DNA of 64,000 nt from Sphingomonas adhaesiva (GCF_036946125.1 NZ_JAQIJT010000002.1:1362001-1426000); one strand, 5' to 3'; positions 50,141 to 59,658 are shown, numbered from the stretch's first letter. Notes: a model not told the origin generated them from the letters alone. A program made the numbers and translations.

Positions 50141-50610
50141 TTCTCCGCGCGCCAGTCGCCCGAGCGCCCGCCGCGCTTTTCCAGCAGGCGCACCGCGGTG
50201 ATCGTCATCGCCTTGTCGATCGCCTTGGCCATGTCGTAGATCGTGAGCAGCGCCACCGTCACCGCGGTCAGCGCCTCCATCTCGACCCCGGTCTTGCCGT
50301 CGGTCGCCGCCAGCGCCGTGACGGTGACGCCGTCCTCCTCGATCGTCAGGTCGAGCGACACGCGCGTCAGCGGCAGCGGATGACACAGCGGGATCAGGTC
50401 GCTGGTCCGCTTGGCCCCCATGATCCCGGCGATCCGCGCGATCGCGATCACGTCGCCCTTCTTCACCGCGCCGTCGCGGATCGCCGCCACCGCCGCGGCC
50501 GACATCAGGATACGCCCGGTCGCCACGCCCTCGCGCCGCGTCACCGCCTTGTCGCCGACGTCGACCATATGCGCCGCGCCTGCGGCATCCAGGTGGGTCA
50601 GCCCGGCCAC
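50137..50610 (-). CDS. moaC: Cyclic pyranopterin monophosphate synthase MoaC
   Basis: This 157-residue protein acts with MoaA in the first step of molybdenum-cofactor synthesis. Motifs are THLDAAGAAHMVDVGDKAVT, RIAGIMGAKRTSDLIPLCHP and KTGVEMEALTAVTVALLTIY, with the active-site Lys, His and Asp residues of the family. I start it at GTG 50610, one nt after the trpC stop; a longer start would overlap trpC by 35 nt. It is the last gene of trpG-trpD-trpC-moaC, the usual sphingomonad arrangement. No moaA is in the window. Confidence 0.96.
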   Translation of the reverse strand: MAGLTHLDAAGAAHMVDVGDKAVTRREGVATGRILMSAAAVAAIRDGAVKKGDVIAIARIAGIMGAKRTSDLIPLCHPLPLTRVSLDLTIEEDGVTVTALAATDGKTGVEMEALTAVTVALLTIYDMAKAIDKAMTITAVRLLEKRGGRSGDWRAEN

Positions 50611-50611
50611 G

Positions 50612-51397
50612 TCACCCCACCATCGCGCGCGTGGCGGCGGCGACATCCGCCTGCCGCATCAACGCCTCGCCGATCAGGAAGCAATGCACGCCGTGCGCCG
50701 CCAGTTCGTCCAGGTCAGCGCGCGACGACAGGCCGCTTTCCGCGACGAAGGTACATCCCGCGGGCGCATGGCGCATCAGGTCGTAGGTGCGGCGAAAGTC
50801 GACCTCGAACGTCTTCAGGTCGCGGTTGTTGACCCCGATCAGCCGCGACGAAAGCCGCCCCGCGCGCTCCATCTCCGCCTCGTCGTGCACCTCGATCAGC
50901 ACGTCGAGCCCCTGCTCGATCGCCGCCGCCTCGCACTCGGCGAGGCGCCCGTCGTCCAGCGCCGAGACGATCAGCAGGATCGCGTCCGCCCCGATGCTGC
51001 GCGCCTCCAGCATCTGCCACGGGTCGACCGTGAAGTCCTTGCGCAGCACCGGCAGGTCGCAGGCCGCGCGCGCCGCGATCAGATACGCCTCGTCCCCCTG
51101 GAAATAGGGCGCGTCGGTCAGCACCGACAGGCACGTCGCCCCGCCCGCGGCATAAGCGCGCGCGTGCGCGGGCGGATCGAAATCCTCACGGATCAGTCCC
51201 TTGGACGGACTGGCCTTCTTGATCTCCGCGATCAGCGCGTGGCGCCCCGCCGCCGCGGTGCGGTCCAGCGCGGCGCGAAAGCCGCGCGGCGGCGTCTGCG
51301 CGGCGGCACGCGCGGTCAGCTCCGCAATCGAAACCGCGGCACGGCGCGCCGCCACCTCGTCGCGCTTGGTGGCGCAGATCGTGTCGAGAATGGTCAT
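50612..51397 (-). CDS. trpC: Indole-3-glycerol phosphate synthase
   Basis: This 261-residue TIM-barrel enzyme closes the indole ring in tryptophan synthesis. Motifs are LIAEIKKASPSKGLIREDFD (catalytic Glu and Lys), YLIAARAACDLPVLRKDFTV, LIEVHDEAEMERA, LIGVNNRDLKTFEVD and FVAESGLSSRADLDELAAHG. It is the monofunctional type, without a TrpF domain. ATG 51397 overlaps the trpD stop by 4 nt. The ribosome site region lies within trpD. Confidence 0.97.
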   Translation of the reverse strand: MTILDTICATKRDEVAARRAAVSIAELTARAAAQTPPRGFRAALDRTAAAGRHALIAEIKKASPSKGLIREDFDPPAHARAYAAGGATCLSVLTDAPYFQGDEAYLIAARAACDLPVLRKDFTVDPWQMLEARSIGADAILLIVSALDDGRLAECEAAAIEQGLDVLIEVHDEAEMERAGRLSSRLIGVNNRDLKTFEVDFRRTYDLMRHAPAGCTFVAESGLSSRADLDELAAHGVHCFLIGEALMRQADVAAATRAMVG

Positions 51398-52389
51398 GAA
51401 TATGCGATCCAGCGGTCGAGCAGCCGGTCGGCCGCGCCATTGTCGAGCACCTCGCCGGCGCGCGCCGCGGCGTCGGCCAATGCCGTGTCCGTCCCTGCCA
51501 GCACCAGCGCCGCCGCCGCGTTGAGCATCACCGCATCGCGATAAGCCCCCCGCTCGCCGCGCAGCAGCCGCCGGAGCGCCGCCGCGTTGTACGCGGGGTC
51601 GCCGCCCCGGATCGCCAGCGTCGGGTGGCGCGCGACCCCGGCATCCTCGGGCGCGATCCGCTCCGCCATCGCCACCGCGCCGATCGCGACGACCCGGGTC
51701 GGCCCGGCGCCGGAGATTTCGTCCAGCCCCTCCTCCCCCGCGACGACCAGCGCCGCCTCGGTGCCGAGCTGCGCCAGCGCATCGGCATAGACCGGCGCAT
51801 AGTCCGGCCGGGCGATCCCGATCAGCTGGCGCGTGACATGCGCCGGATTGGCGAGCGGTCCCATCAGGTTGAAGATCGTGCGCCGCCCGATATGACGGCG
51901 GATCGGCGTGATCCGCTTCATGACGGGGTGATGATTCGCCGCGAACAGGAAGCCGATGCCCAGGTCGCGCAGGGTCGCCTCCGCCAGCGCCCCGGCGCGG
52001 TCCATATCCAGCCCCAGCGCCTCCAGCGTATCCGCGGCGCCTGCCTTGGACGAGGCGGCGCGGTTGCCATGCTTGGCGACCGGCACGCCACAGGCGGCGA
52101 CCACCAGGCTGACCGCGGTCGAGACGTTGAGCGTATGCTGCCCGTCGCCCCCGGTGCCACAGACGTCGATCGCGCCGGCAGGGGCGCTGACCGGGATCAG
52201 CCGCTCGCGCATCGCGCGCGCCGCCTCGGCGATCTCGGTGCTGCTCTCGCCGCGCTCGGACAGCGCGATCAGGAAATCGGCGACCGCCGCCTCGCTGGTG
52301 CGCGCGTCGAGCAGGTCGGCGAACGCCTGCGCCGCAACCTCGCGCGACAGCGGCGTGCGGGCGTCGGGCAGCGCGACATGCGCGGTCAC
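51394..52389 (-). CDS. trpD: Anthranilate phosphoribosyltransferase
   Basis: This 331-residue enzyme joins anthranilate to PRPP. Motifs are DVCGTGGDGQHTLNVSTAVS (PRPP-binding, family signature), KHGNRAASSKAGAADTLEAL, FLFAANHHPVMKRITPIRRH and the NPAHVTRQLIGI region. It overlaps trpG by 4 nt upstream and trpC by 4 nt downstream. The length is normal for the enzyme. Confidence 0.97.
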   Translation of the reverse strand: MTAHVALPDARTPLSREVAAQAFADLLDARTSEAAVADFLIALSERGESSTEIAEAARAMRERLIPVSAPAGAIDVCGTGGDGQHTLNVSTAVSLVVAACGVPVAKHGNRAASSKAGAADTLEALGLDMDRAGALAEATLRDLGIGFLFAANHHPVMKRITPIRRHIGRRTIFNLMGPLANPAHVTRQLIGIARPDYAPVYADALAQLGTEAALVVAGEEGLDEISGAGPTRVVAIGAVAMAERIAPEDAGVARHPTLAIRGGDPAYNAAALRRLLRGERGAYRDAVMLNAAAALVLAGTDTALADAAARAGEVLDNGAADRLLDRWIAYS

Positions 52390-52970
52390 GTCAGGACCTT
52401 GTGCGTCACGCCGGCGATGGAGAGGAAATTGGCGATCAGGTCGTGGCCATGTTCGGTGGCGATGCTCTCGGGATGGAATTGCACGCCGTGGATCGGCAGC
52501 TCGCGGTGACGCAGGCCCATGACGGAGGCATCGCCCGCGCTTGCGTTCACCGCCAGCATGTCGGGCACGTCGGTGACGATCAGCGAATGGTAGCGCGTCG
52601 CGGTGAAGGGGGACGGCAGGCCCGAGAACACCCCGGTCCCGTCATGCTCGACCGGGCAGGTCTTGCCGTGCATCAGCCCGCCGCGCACCACCTTGCCGCC
52701 GAAATGCTGACCGATCGCCTGATGCCCCAGACACACGCCGAACAGCGGGCGGCGCGCCTCCGCGCAGGCCGCGACCAGGTCCAGGCTGATGCCCGCCTCC
52801 GTCGGGGTGCAGGGACCGGGCGAGATCAGGATCGCCTCCGCCCCGCTCGCCAGCGCCTCCGCCGCCGTCAGCGCATCGTTGCGCACCACACGCACCTCGG
52901 CCCCCAGCTCCATCACGTAATGGACCAGGTTCCAGGTGAAGCTGTCGTAATTGTCGACCACCAGGATCAT
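52386..52970 (-). CDS. trpG: Anthranilate synthase glutamine amidotransferase subunit
   Basis: This 194-residue class I glutamine amidotransferase gives ammonia to TrpE and may also serve folate synthesis (PabA). It begins MILVVDNYDSFTWNLVHY, has PLFGVCLGHQAIGQHFGG with the nucleophilic Cys, and ends with the His-Pro-Glu-Ser segment GVQFHPESIATEHGHDL. I start at ATG 52970; ATG 52982 four codons upstream is possible. It heads the leftward trpGDC-moaC operon. Confidence 0.94.
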   Translation of the reverse strand: MILVVDNYDSFTWNLVHYVMELGAEVRVVRNDALTAAEALASGAEAILISPGPCTPTEAGISLDLVAACAEARRPLFGVCLGHQAIGQHFGGKVVRGGLMHGKTCPVEHDGTGVFSGLPSPFTATRYHSLIVTDVPDMLAVNASAGDASVMGLRHRELPIHGVQFHPESIATEHGHDLIANFLSIAGVTHKVLT

Positions 52971-53101
52971 GCCGCCCGCCATAGCCGATGCGCCCTTCAT
53001 CGCAACCATTACCGTCCGGCAATGAATCGTCATCCGCGCGATACGCGAATGGGGGGATAAAAGCGCCACGGTGCGCGTTCGCGTGGGTAAGGAGAAAGTC
53101 G

Positions 53102-53536
53102 ATGTTGCGTACGGCGCTTACGGTCGTTCTGTTGCTGTCCCCCGCGATCGCCACGGCGCAGACGGCGCCGGTCGGCGACACCGGCCGCCCGCCGCAGCGG
53201 GTCCGCAACATACAGCTTCAGGGCAGCGAGGCGTGCCCGAAGGCGCAGGGTGACGAGATCGTGGTGTGCAGCCGCATCAACCCTGAGGAGCAGTTCCGCA
53301 TCCCCAAGGAATTGCGCAACACCGCCGAGCCCGCGGCGAAGAACCAGGCGTGGACCAATCGCGTCGCGGTCGCCGATCGCGCGAGCCGCGTCGGCGCCGG
53401 CATCCCCGACACCTGTTCGCCGGTCGGCACCGGCGGCCAGACGGGCTGCGCGCTGGCGATCAATCAGGCGTTCGCCGCGGAGAAGCGCGCGGCGGAGAAG
53501 AACGACTCGATGATCCCCGGTGGCCGTCAGCCCTGA
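53102..53536 (+). CDS. Small secreted protein with four Cys residues, unknown function
   Basis: The product has 144 residues. ATG 53102 has AAGGAG seven nt upstream. A signal peptide (MLRTALTVVLLLSPAIATAQ) leads to a mature part with GSEACPKAQGDEIVVCSRIN, followed by RIPKELRN and DTCSPVGTGGQTGCALAINQ, giving two Cys pairs suited to periplasmic disulfides. CPKAQGDEIVVCSRI is a stretch common to small sphingomonad secreted proteins of unknown role. It is divergent from trpG and converges on the kinase-like gene, overlapping it by 10 nt. Confidence 0.82.
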   Translation: MLRTALTVVLLLSPAIATAQTAPVGDTGRPPQRVRNIQLQGSEACPKAQGDEIVVCSRINPEEQFRIPKELRNTAEPAAKNQAWTNRVAVADRASRVGAGIPDTCSPVGTGGQTGCALAINQAFAAEKRAAEKNDSMIPGGRQP

Positions 53537-54876
53537 CCCGCGGGCAGTGACAGGATGAACCGCGCGCCCATCCCCGGCGCGCTGTCCACGGTCAGGTCGC
53601 CGCCCATCGCGCGCGCCAGCTTGCGCGCGATATACAGGCCCAGCCCGCTGCCCCCCTGTTCGCTGGGATCGACGCGTTCGAACTTCTCGAAGATGCGCGC
53701 CTGATCCTCGATCGCGATGCCCTTGCCCTGATCCGCGACGATCGCCACCACGCGGTCGCCGTCGCGCTGGAGGTGAAGCCACACCGTCGCCCCGCGCGGC
53801 GAATAGCGCACCGCGTTGCCGATCAGGTTGACCAGGATCTGCAGCGTGCGCCGGAACTCGCCGATCGCGGGCATGGGCCGGTCGCATTCCGATCGATCGA
53901 TCGTCACGCCATTGTCCGCCGCGCGCACCGCCAGCAGTCCGGCCGCGCGCCGCATCAGGTCGGCGAGGTCGATCGCGTCGCGTTCCGTCGTGAAATCGTC
54001 GCGCTCGATCGCCTCCATATCGACCAGATCGTCGACCAGACCGATCAGATGCCGCCCCGCACTCGCGATGTCCGCCGCATAATCGGTGTAATGCGCGTCG
54101 AGCGGCCCCTCCGACCCGGCGTTGATGCTGTCCGCATTCGCCACGATCCGCCCCAGCGGCCCGCGCAGCATCCGGTCCAGCCGCGCATGGAACGCCGCGC
54201 TCAGCCCCGATTCGCGTGCGGGCGCGGCCGCCACGACCTTCTCCGCGGCGAACGTGCCCCCGACGAACCCCGCGAAACTGCCCCCCGCATCGACGCGGAC
54301 GGCCCCGGCCAGCATCACCCGGGTGGCGTTGGCGCGAAGGGTCGCGGGTTGCCCGTCGAAATCGCGGCGTTCCGCCATCGCATCCAGCAGCGGCATGGCG
54401 CCCGATGCGTCCGGCTCCAGCGCGAACAGCCGCGTCAGCGGAGACGCCAGCGCGACCGTCGCGTCGAATCCCGCGCGCGCGCCGTCCTCCGGCGCGATCC
54501 GCGTGACGCGCAGCTCGGCATCGACCTCCCACGTCCACTCCGCGCCGGGCGGCGGCGGTACCTCCGCCGCCGCCGCGGGCGCGCGCCACGCCGGCCGCTC
54601 GCGCATCAGCGACACCGCCAGCGCCACGCCGTGCTCGCGCGGCGCCGCCTTCACCCAGCAATCCAGGTCGACGTCCCCATCCGCGATCGTCACCGCGCGC
54701 TCGATCGGGATGCCCAGCCGCCGCGCCAGCCGGGCCAGCGCCGCGAACTGCGGCACCGCCACCGCTGCGCCCACGCGCCCGCCGGCCCGGTCGTTGATCG
54801 CCGCGAAGGTCGCATCGGCCTCGCGCAGCCGGTCGTCGCCGTCGAGCGCCGCCGTCAGGATCACCACGTCGCTCAC
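53527..54876 (-). CDS. Histidine-kinase-like protein lacking the usual phosphorylated His
   Basis: The 449-residue protein has an N-terminal half without membrane segments (about 1-210, PAS-like stretch ELRVTRIAPEDGARAGFDA) and a C-terminal HATPase domain: N-box NLIGNAVRYSPRG, G1 VADQGKGIAIED, F-box FEKFERVDPS and G2 GGSGLGLYIARKLARA. In the dimerisation region, LDRMLRGPLGRIVANADSIN aligns with the H-box HELRTPLNxI, but the phosphoacceptor His is replaced by Arg. It may therefore be a phosphatase, a pseudokinase or use another residue (His in FHARLDRM). GTG 54876 overlaps the DUF2336 gene by 4 nt. Confidence 0.85.
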   Translation of the reverse strand: MSDVVILTAALDGDDRLREADATFAAINDRAGGRVGAAVAVPQFAALARLARRLGIPIERAVTIADGDVDLDCWVKAAPREHGVALAVSLMRERPAWRAPAAAAEVPPPPGAEWTWEVDAELRVTRIAPEDGARAGFDATVALASPLTRLFALEPDASGAMPLLDAMAERRDFDGQPATLRANATRVMLAGAVRVDAGGSFAGFVGGTFAAEKVVAAAPARESGLSAAFHARLDRMLRGPLGRIVANADSINAGSEGPLDAHYTDYAADIASAGRHLIGLVDDLVDMEAIERDDFTTERDAIDLADLMRRAAGLLAVRAADNGVTIDRSECDRPMPAIGEFRRTLQILVNLIGNAVRYSPRGATVWLHLQRDGDRVVAIVADQGKGIAIEDQARIFEKFERVDPSEQGGSGLGLYIARKLARAMGGDLTVDSAPGMGARFILSLPAGQG

Positions 54877-55940
54877 GGCTGCACCCGCGCCAGCGCCCGG
54901 ATCGCCGCGCGATAGTCCGCATCCAGCGTCAGCGGCGCGACAACCTGCGCCGCCGCCTCGCTCTCCAGCGCCCCCACCGGCCCCAGCATGTCCGCCAGCG
55001 TCTCCGCGTCGCGCCACGCATCGGCCTCGCACAGCAGCCACCCGATCCGTGCGATGTCCGCGCGCGCCAGCCCGACGCCGCGCAGCGCGAGCCACAGTCG
55101 CTCGCTGTCGACGTCCAGCACCAGCCCGCGCGCCTCCGCCGGATCGACGCCCGCCGCCTGCGCCAGCAGCGCCACGAACAGCGCCAGCTTCCCCTCGACC
55201 AGCGCATCGACCATCAGGGGCGGCAGATCGGTCACCTCCGGCGCGATCGCGGCGGCCAGACTCGCGGCGAGCATCGCGATGCGATCGCCCTCCTCGTGCA
55301 CCGACAGGCTGCGCTGCGTCGCCTCCACCAGCGCGCGGTCGATCGCAGGGTCCGCGAACGCGTCCAGCTGCTCGCGCAGGGCCGCCGCGATCCACCACGC
55401 CAGCCGCCGGTGCAACGCCACCGGCAGGTCCGCGCGCCGCGCCGCGTTCGGCATCCGCCGTCGGCTGTCCGCCACCATATAGGTCACCGCACGGCTGCGG
55501 ATCACGCCGTCCCGACTCTCCGCCAGCCGCGTCAACAGCGTCGCGCGGCTGCCGGGCGCGCGGTTGGCGATCAGCGCCGCGTCGATCAGGTCGATCCGCG
55601 CCTGCGCGATCAGCTCCGCCATCAGGTCCGCGTCGCGCAACAGCCCGGATGCCGCCAGCCGCGGCAGCGCCAGCGAATGGTTCGCGTTCAGGCGCTGTGC
55701 CGCCTCGCCCGCGCCGCGGGTGGCCAGCAACCGCGCGGCATGCCCTGCGATCTCGCGCTCGGCCGCCGCGACCGTCGCCTCCAGCAGCGCGGCGACCGTG
55801 GCGCGGGTGCGCTCGTCCAGCCGGTCGCGCTCGGGCAGGAAAATGTCCGCGATCGCGGTCGCCAGCCGCGCATCGACGCGCCGATCCGCGGTCGCGGCGC
55901 GCGCCAGAACGTCGGTCACGGGAAGGGGCGATGCGGACAT
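54873..55940 (-). CDS. DUF2336 domain protein (HEAT-like helical repeats)
   Basis: The 355-residue, mostly helical protein consists of repeats of about 40 residues with frequent Leu and Ala (LALPRLAASGLLRDADLMAE, LIAQARIDLIDAALIANRAP). This pattern belongs to DUF2336, an alphaproteobacterial HEAT-like family of unknown function. It has no membrane segment or signal. It precedes the kinase-like gene and overlaps it by 4 nt, so the two proteins may act together, for example as a scaffold and a regulator. ATG 55940 is used. Confidence 0.85.
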   Translation of the reverse strand: MSASPLPVTDVLARAATADRRVDARLATAIADIFLPERDRLDERTRATVAALLEATVAAAEREIAGHAARLLATRGAGEAAQRLNANHSLALPRLAASGLLRDADLMAELIAQARIDLIDAALIANRAPGSRATLLTRLAESRDGVIRSRAVTYMVADSRRRMPNAARRADLPVALHRRLAWWIAAALREQLDAFADPAIDRALVEATQRSLSVHEEGDRIAMLAASLAAAIAPEVTDLPPLMVDALVEGKLALFVALLAQAAGVDPAEARGLVLDVDSERLWLALRGVGLARADIARIGWLLCEADAWRDAETLADMLGPVGALESEAAAQVVAPLTLDADYRAAIRALARVQP

Positions 55941-55976
55941 GGCGCCGGCTGTAGCGCGACGTTCGTTAATCCGGCA

Positions 55977-57158
55977 CTAAGCGTGGCGCCGCAGCGCCTC
56001 GACCGCGGCCGCCAGCGTGACCGTCGCATAGGACGCGATCAGCCCCAGCCCCAGCGTCGGCCAGCCGATCAGCGTGAAGAACGCGAGCACCGCCAGATAC
56101 GCCGGCGCGGTCCCCCACCAGCTGCGGCGCTGCACCGCGCTCGCCGCACGCTCGCCCACACCGCCTGCCGCGATCGCGCTCAGCGCCAGCAGCCGCGCGG
56201 TGGTCGTCGCGCCCTGCGCATCGACGTCGTGCCCCAGCAGGAGCGCCGCGATCGCCGGCAGCACCAGCACCGCCGCCCGGCTGCCCCGCATCAGCGCCGG
56301 CTCGTCCCGGAACAGCGCCAGCGCGCCCGCGATCTCCGCGATCATCGCCCCCAGCAGCAGCGCCATCATGCCGGTCGCGGGCGCGTCGAGCAGCATCGCC
56401 ACCACGCCGGCGACCGCCGCCGCTGCGGCGGCGCCCGCGACCGCGACGGTGGAGATGGCGCGCCGCGCGATCGGCGGGATCGCCAGCTTGGCGAGCGGAC
56501 GCAGCACCAGTCGCTCGAACCAGCCGGGCCTGACCGCCATCGAGGCGGAGAGCACCGCACGCCCGCGATCCTCCAGCGCCGCCGCCCGGCGCTCGATCCC
56601 GTGGCCAAGCTCCATATCGCCCAGCCGCAGCGTGACATGCCGTGCGCCGGCCTGTTCGGCGGCATGGAGCAGCGTGGATTGCAGGTCGTAATCCTCCGGC
56701 ATCTGCGCCGCATCGCCCAGCCGCCGCGCGTCGATCCGCGCCACCCCGGCCCAGGCCGATCCGCCGCCCACCCGCTCGAAATCGGTCGAGGCCTGTGCGC
56801 CCGGCACCACCAGCAGCGCATCGCCGCCCTCGCCCGCCAGCGCGCTGACGACGCCCTCGGTCGTCACCAGCCCGTCGGCCAGCATGACGATCCGCGCCAG
56901 CGGGTGCAGCTTCGCCAGCGCCTCGCCCGCGCTGCGCACCGTATCCACCGCCACGCCGCGGCGCGCGATCCGCGCCACGGCGCCGATCAGCTCGGGAGTC
57001 AGCCGCTGCACGACGATCACGATCTGTGCCGCATCGCACGCCAGCAGCAGCCGCGCCTGATATTCGATCAGCGTCGCGGCGGCGAAGGGCAGCGTCGCCG
57101 CTAGGGTACCGGGGCGGTCGTCCGCCTCGTGCGTTGCGAAGAGTAGCCCGGCCAGCAT
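55977..57158 (-). CDS. Membrane protein with a nucleotidyltransferase-like N-terminal half
   Basis: The product has 393 residues. The first about 220 residues are soluble, and LIEYQARLLLACDAAQIVIV, RIVMLADGLVTTEG and GDALLVVPGAQASTDFERVG resemble the GT-A fold of nucleotidyltransferases, but I see no complete catalytic motif. The last about 170 residues contain four or five membrane helices (TVAVAGAAAAAAVAGVVAML, LTLAAAV-type end). Proteins joining a MobA-like domain to a membrane part occur in inositol-phospholipid synthesis; this is only a guess here. ATG 57158 gives a sensible start but has no clear ribosome site. It is divergent from the coiled-coil gene at 57278. Confidence 0.65.
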   Translation of the reverse strand: MLAGLLFATHEADDRPGTLAATLPFAAATLIEYQARLLLACDAAQIVIVVQRLTPELIGAVARIARRGVAVDTVRSAGEALAKLHPLARIVMLADGLVTTEGVVSALAGEGGDALLVVPGAQASTDFERVGGGSAWAGVARIDARRLGDAAQMPEDYDLQSTLLHAAEQAGARHVTLRLGDMELGHGIERRAAALEDRGRAVLSASMAVRPGWFERLVLRPLAKLAIPPIARRAISTVAVAGAAAAAAVAGVVAMLLDAPATGMMALLLGAMIAEIAGALALFRDEPALMRGSRAAVLVLPAIAALLLGHDVDAQGATTTARLLALSAIAAGGVGERAASAVQRRSWWGTAPAYLAVLAFFTLIGWPTLGLGLIASYATVTLAAAVEALRRHA

Positions 57159-57277
57159 CGTGTGGCGGCTGTTAGGCAATGCCCCCCGGGCGGGCAATAC
57201 GGCCTTTATGCGATCAAGCGATGACGACGCGCCGGGAAACGACTTTCGCCATCCGACAAAAGTGTTAAACCGCCGCC

Positions 57278-59596
57278 ATGAACGGGGGGCCGTCGATCAT
57301 TGGCATTCATGCGGTGGACGCCGACACGAACCCGCACGCCCTTCCTCCAGCGTTGGAAAGCGACCTTCCGTCGACCATGACCGACCGGCCCGATACCGAC
57401 GACTCCATCTACCAGCTGTCCCGTGACGAGTTCGAGACCAACCCCGCCCGCCCGCCGGTACTGGGCTGGATCGCGCTCGTCGTCGCGGTCGCCTGGGTCG
57501 GCCTGCTCGTCTGGCTGGCGCGCGATTCGCTGGCGACGATGCCGGCGCTCGCGCTGGCGCAGTTCGGTGCCGCGGCCGCTACCGTACCTGCGCTTGCCGG
57601 TATCGTCTGGCTGGTGACGCTGCGCACCAGCCGCGCCGAGGCGCAGCGCTTCGGCGCCACCGCGCGCGACATGCGGGCGGAGGCGGAATCGCTCGGCCGC
57701 ACCGTCACGGCGCTCGGCACCGCGATCGAGGAACGCCGCGTCGCGCTGGCCGAGCAGGTCCGCCTGCTGACCGCCCTGGGCGACGCCGCGACCGCGCGGC
57801 TGGCCTCGATCGGGCGCGGGCTGTCGGAGGAAATCGATCAGGCCGACGTCCATGCCCGCGCGCTCACCCATTCGGCCGAGACGGCGCGTGCGCACCTGAC
57901 GAACCTGCTCTCCACCCTGCCGCGCGCGCAGGAGGAAACGCACGAACTGACGCTGTCGATCGATCAGGCGGCGATCGTCGCCAGCGAGCATACCGCCGCG
58001 CTCGACGCGCAGGTCGCCGCCCTGACCGCACGCGGTCGCGAGGCGGAGACGGTGACCAGCGGCGCCGCGGAGAAGCTCGCCGCCTATATGCAGCGGATGG
58101 AGGTTACTAGCGAGACCGCCGGCGCGCGCCTCGAATCGGTCACGTCCAACGCCGCGGCGGCGGTGGATGCGCTGCTCGACCGCACCGCCGCCGCGATCGA
58201 CGAATCGCGCAAGGGGATCGCGGCGCAGGGCGATGCGATGCTCGCCATGGTCAGCGCCAACCAGACCGCGCTCGACCAGTCCGCTCACGAGAGTGCGGCG
58301 GCGCTGGCCGAGCGGATCTCGCTGATCGAGATCGTGATCGAACGGATCGCAAGCCGCCTCGATGCGCAGCAAGCGTCCGGGCGCACCTTGTTCTCGCAGC
58401 TGGAGGACGGCCTCAACCGCGCCGATTCCCGCTTCGAGGCGCTGCACGTCAACGGTACCGAGCGCAGCCAGCAACTTGCCGCTACCGTCAGCGCGCTTCA
58501 GGTCACGACCGAGGCGCTGACCCGCGCGATGGACATGGGCAACGATACCGCCGAGCGGACCATCGCCACGACCGAGAACCTGCTCGTCGCGCTCGACGCC
58601 GCCGCGCGCGAGATGGACGAGACGATGCCCGAGGCGATCGCCCGGCTCGAATCCCGCGTCGCCGCCACCAAGCAGGTCGTCGTCGCCGCGAAGCCCGAAC
58701 TGCTCGCGCTCGTCACGGCCGCCGAAAGCACGCATGACGCGATCGAAGCGGTCGCGCAGGTCGTCGCCGATCAGCGCCACACGGTCGAGGCGCTGACGGT
58801 CAAGCTCAACGAGGTGCTCGACAAGGGCCGCGGGCAGGCCGACCTGATCGGCAATGCGGTCGAACAGGCTGCCCGCCGCGCCGACGACCTGACCGAGGAA
58901 GCCGCCCCGCGTCTGCTCGAGGCGCTGCTGCGGGTCCGCGAAACCGCTGCGACCGCTGCGGAACATGCGCGCGAAGCGCTGTCGCGGGTCATTCCCGAGG
59001 CCGCGAACGCGATGGAGATCGCCGGCGTCGCCGCGCTGGAGCGTGCCGTGGAGAGCGGCGTCGCCAATCAGGTCCAGCAGGTGGCACAGGTCGCCGAAGC
59101 CGCGGTCGCTGCGGCCGGCCGGGCCGGCGAGCGGCTGGAACAGCAGTTGCAGGGGATCGAGGCGACGATCGCCTTGGTCGACCAGCGGCTCGAGGAAGCG
59201 CGGGCCGCTGCGGAGGAAAGCGAGCACGAGAGCTTCGCGCGGCGTGCATCGCTGCTGATCGAGGCGCTCAACTCGGCCTCGATCGACCTCACCCGCACCT
59301 TCGCGCCGGAAATCTCCGACAGCGCCTGGGCCGCCTATCTCAAGGGCGATCGCGGCGTCTTCACCCGCCGCGCCGTGCGTCTGCTCGACGGCAGCGAGCA
59401 GCGCGACGTGGCGCGGCTGTACGACGACAATCCCCATTTCCGCGAGCAGGTGAACCGCTACATCCACGATTTCGAAGCGATGCTGCGCACGATCCTGGCG
59501 CAACGCGACGGCTCGCCGCTGGGCGTGACGCTGCTGTCGTCGGACATGGGCAAGCTCTACGTCGCGCTGGCACAGGCGATCGAGCGCCTGCGCTGA
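57278..59596 (+). CDS. Two-helix membrane protein with a very long coiled coil
   Basis: The product has 772 residues from ATG 57278; ATG 57377 (MTDRPDTDD) is also possible. Two membrane helices lie near 63-82 (LGWIALVVAVAWVGLLVWLA) and 93-115, followed by about 550 residues of heptad-like coiled coil (ALAEQVRLLTALGDAATARL, TVEALTVKLNEVLDKGRGQA). The last 100 residues form a compact end domain (DSAWAAYLKGDRGVFTRRAV, FREQVNRYIHDFEAML). The design resembles alphaproteobacterial polarity or chromosome-organising proteins with membrane helices and coiled coils, but I do not recognise it as a named one. It stands alone on the + strand. Confidence 0.8.
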   Translation: MNGGPSIIGIHAVDADTNPHALPPALESDLPSTMTDRPDTDDSIYQLSRDEFETNPARPPVLGWIALVVAVAWVGLLVWLARDSLATMPALALAQFGAAAATVPALAGIVWLVTLRTSRAEAQRFGATARDMRAEAESLGRTVTALGTAIEERRVALAEQVRLLTALGDAATARLASIGRGLSEEIDQADVHARALTHSAETARAHLTNLLSTLPRAQEETHELTLSIDQAAIVASEHTAALDAQVAALTARGREAETVTSGAAEKLAAYMQRMEVTSETAGARLESVTSNAAAAVDALLDRTAAAIDESRKGIAAQGDAMLAMVSANQTALDQSAHESAAALAERISLIEIVIERIASRLDAQQASGRTLFSQLEDGLNRADSRFEALHVNGTERSQQLAATVSALQVTTEALTRAMDMGNDTAERTIATTENLLVALDAAAREMDETMPEAIARLESRVAATKQVVVAAKPELLALVTAAESTHDAIEAVAQVVADQRHTVEALTVKLNEVLDKGRGQADLIGNAVEQAARRADDLTEEAAPRLLEALLRVRETAATAAEHAREALSRVIPEAANAMEIAGVAALERAVESGVANQVQQVAQVAEAAVAAAGRAGERLEQQLQGIEATIALVDQRLEEARAAAEESEHESFARRASLLIEALNSASIDLTRTFAPEISDSAWAAYLKGDRGVFTRRAVRLLDGSEQRDVARLYDDNPHFREQVNRYIHDFEAMLRTILAQRDGSPLGVTLLSSDMGKLYVALAQAIERLR

Positions 59597-59658
59597 CGCG
59601 GTCGCCGCCCCGCAGGTGGGGGATCGGCCGGAAATGACCCGCGCCCTACGCCGCCATC

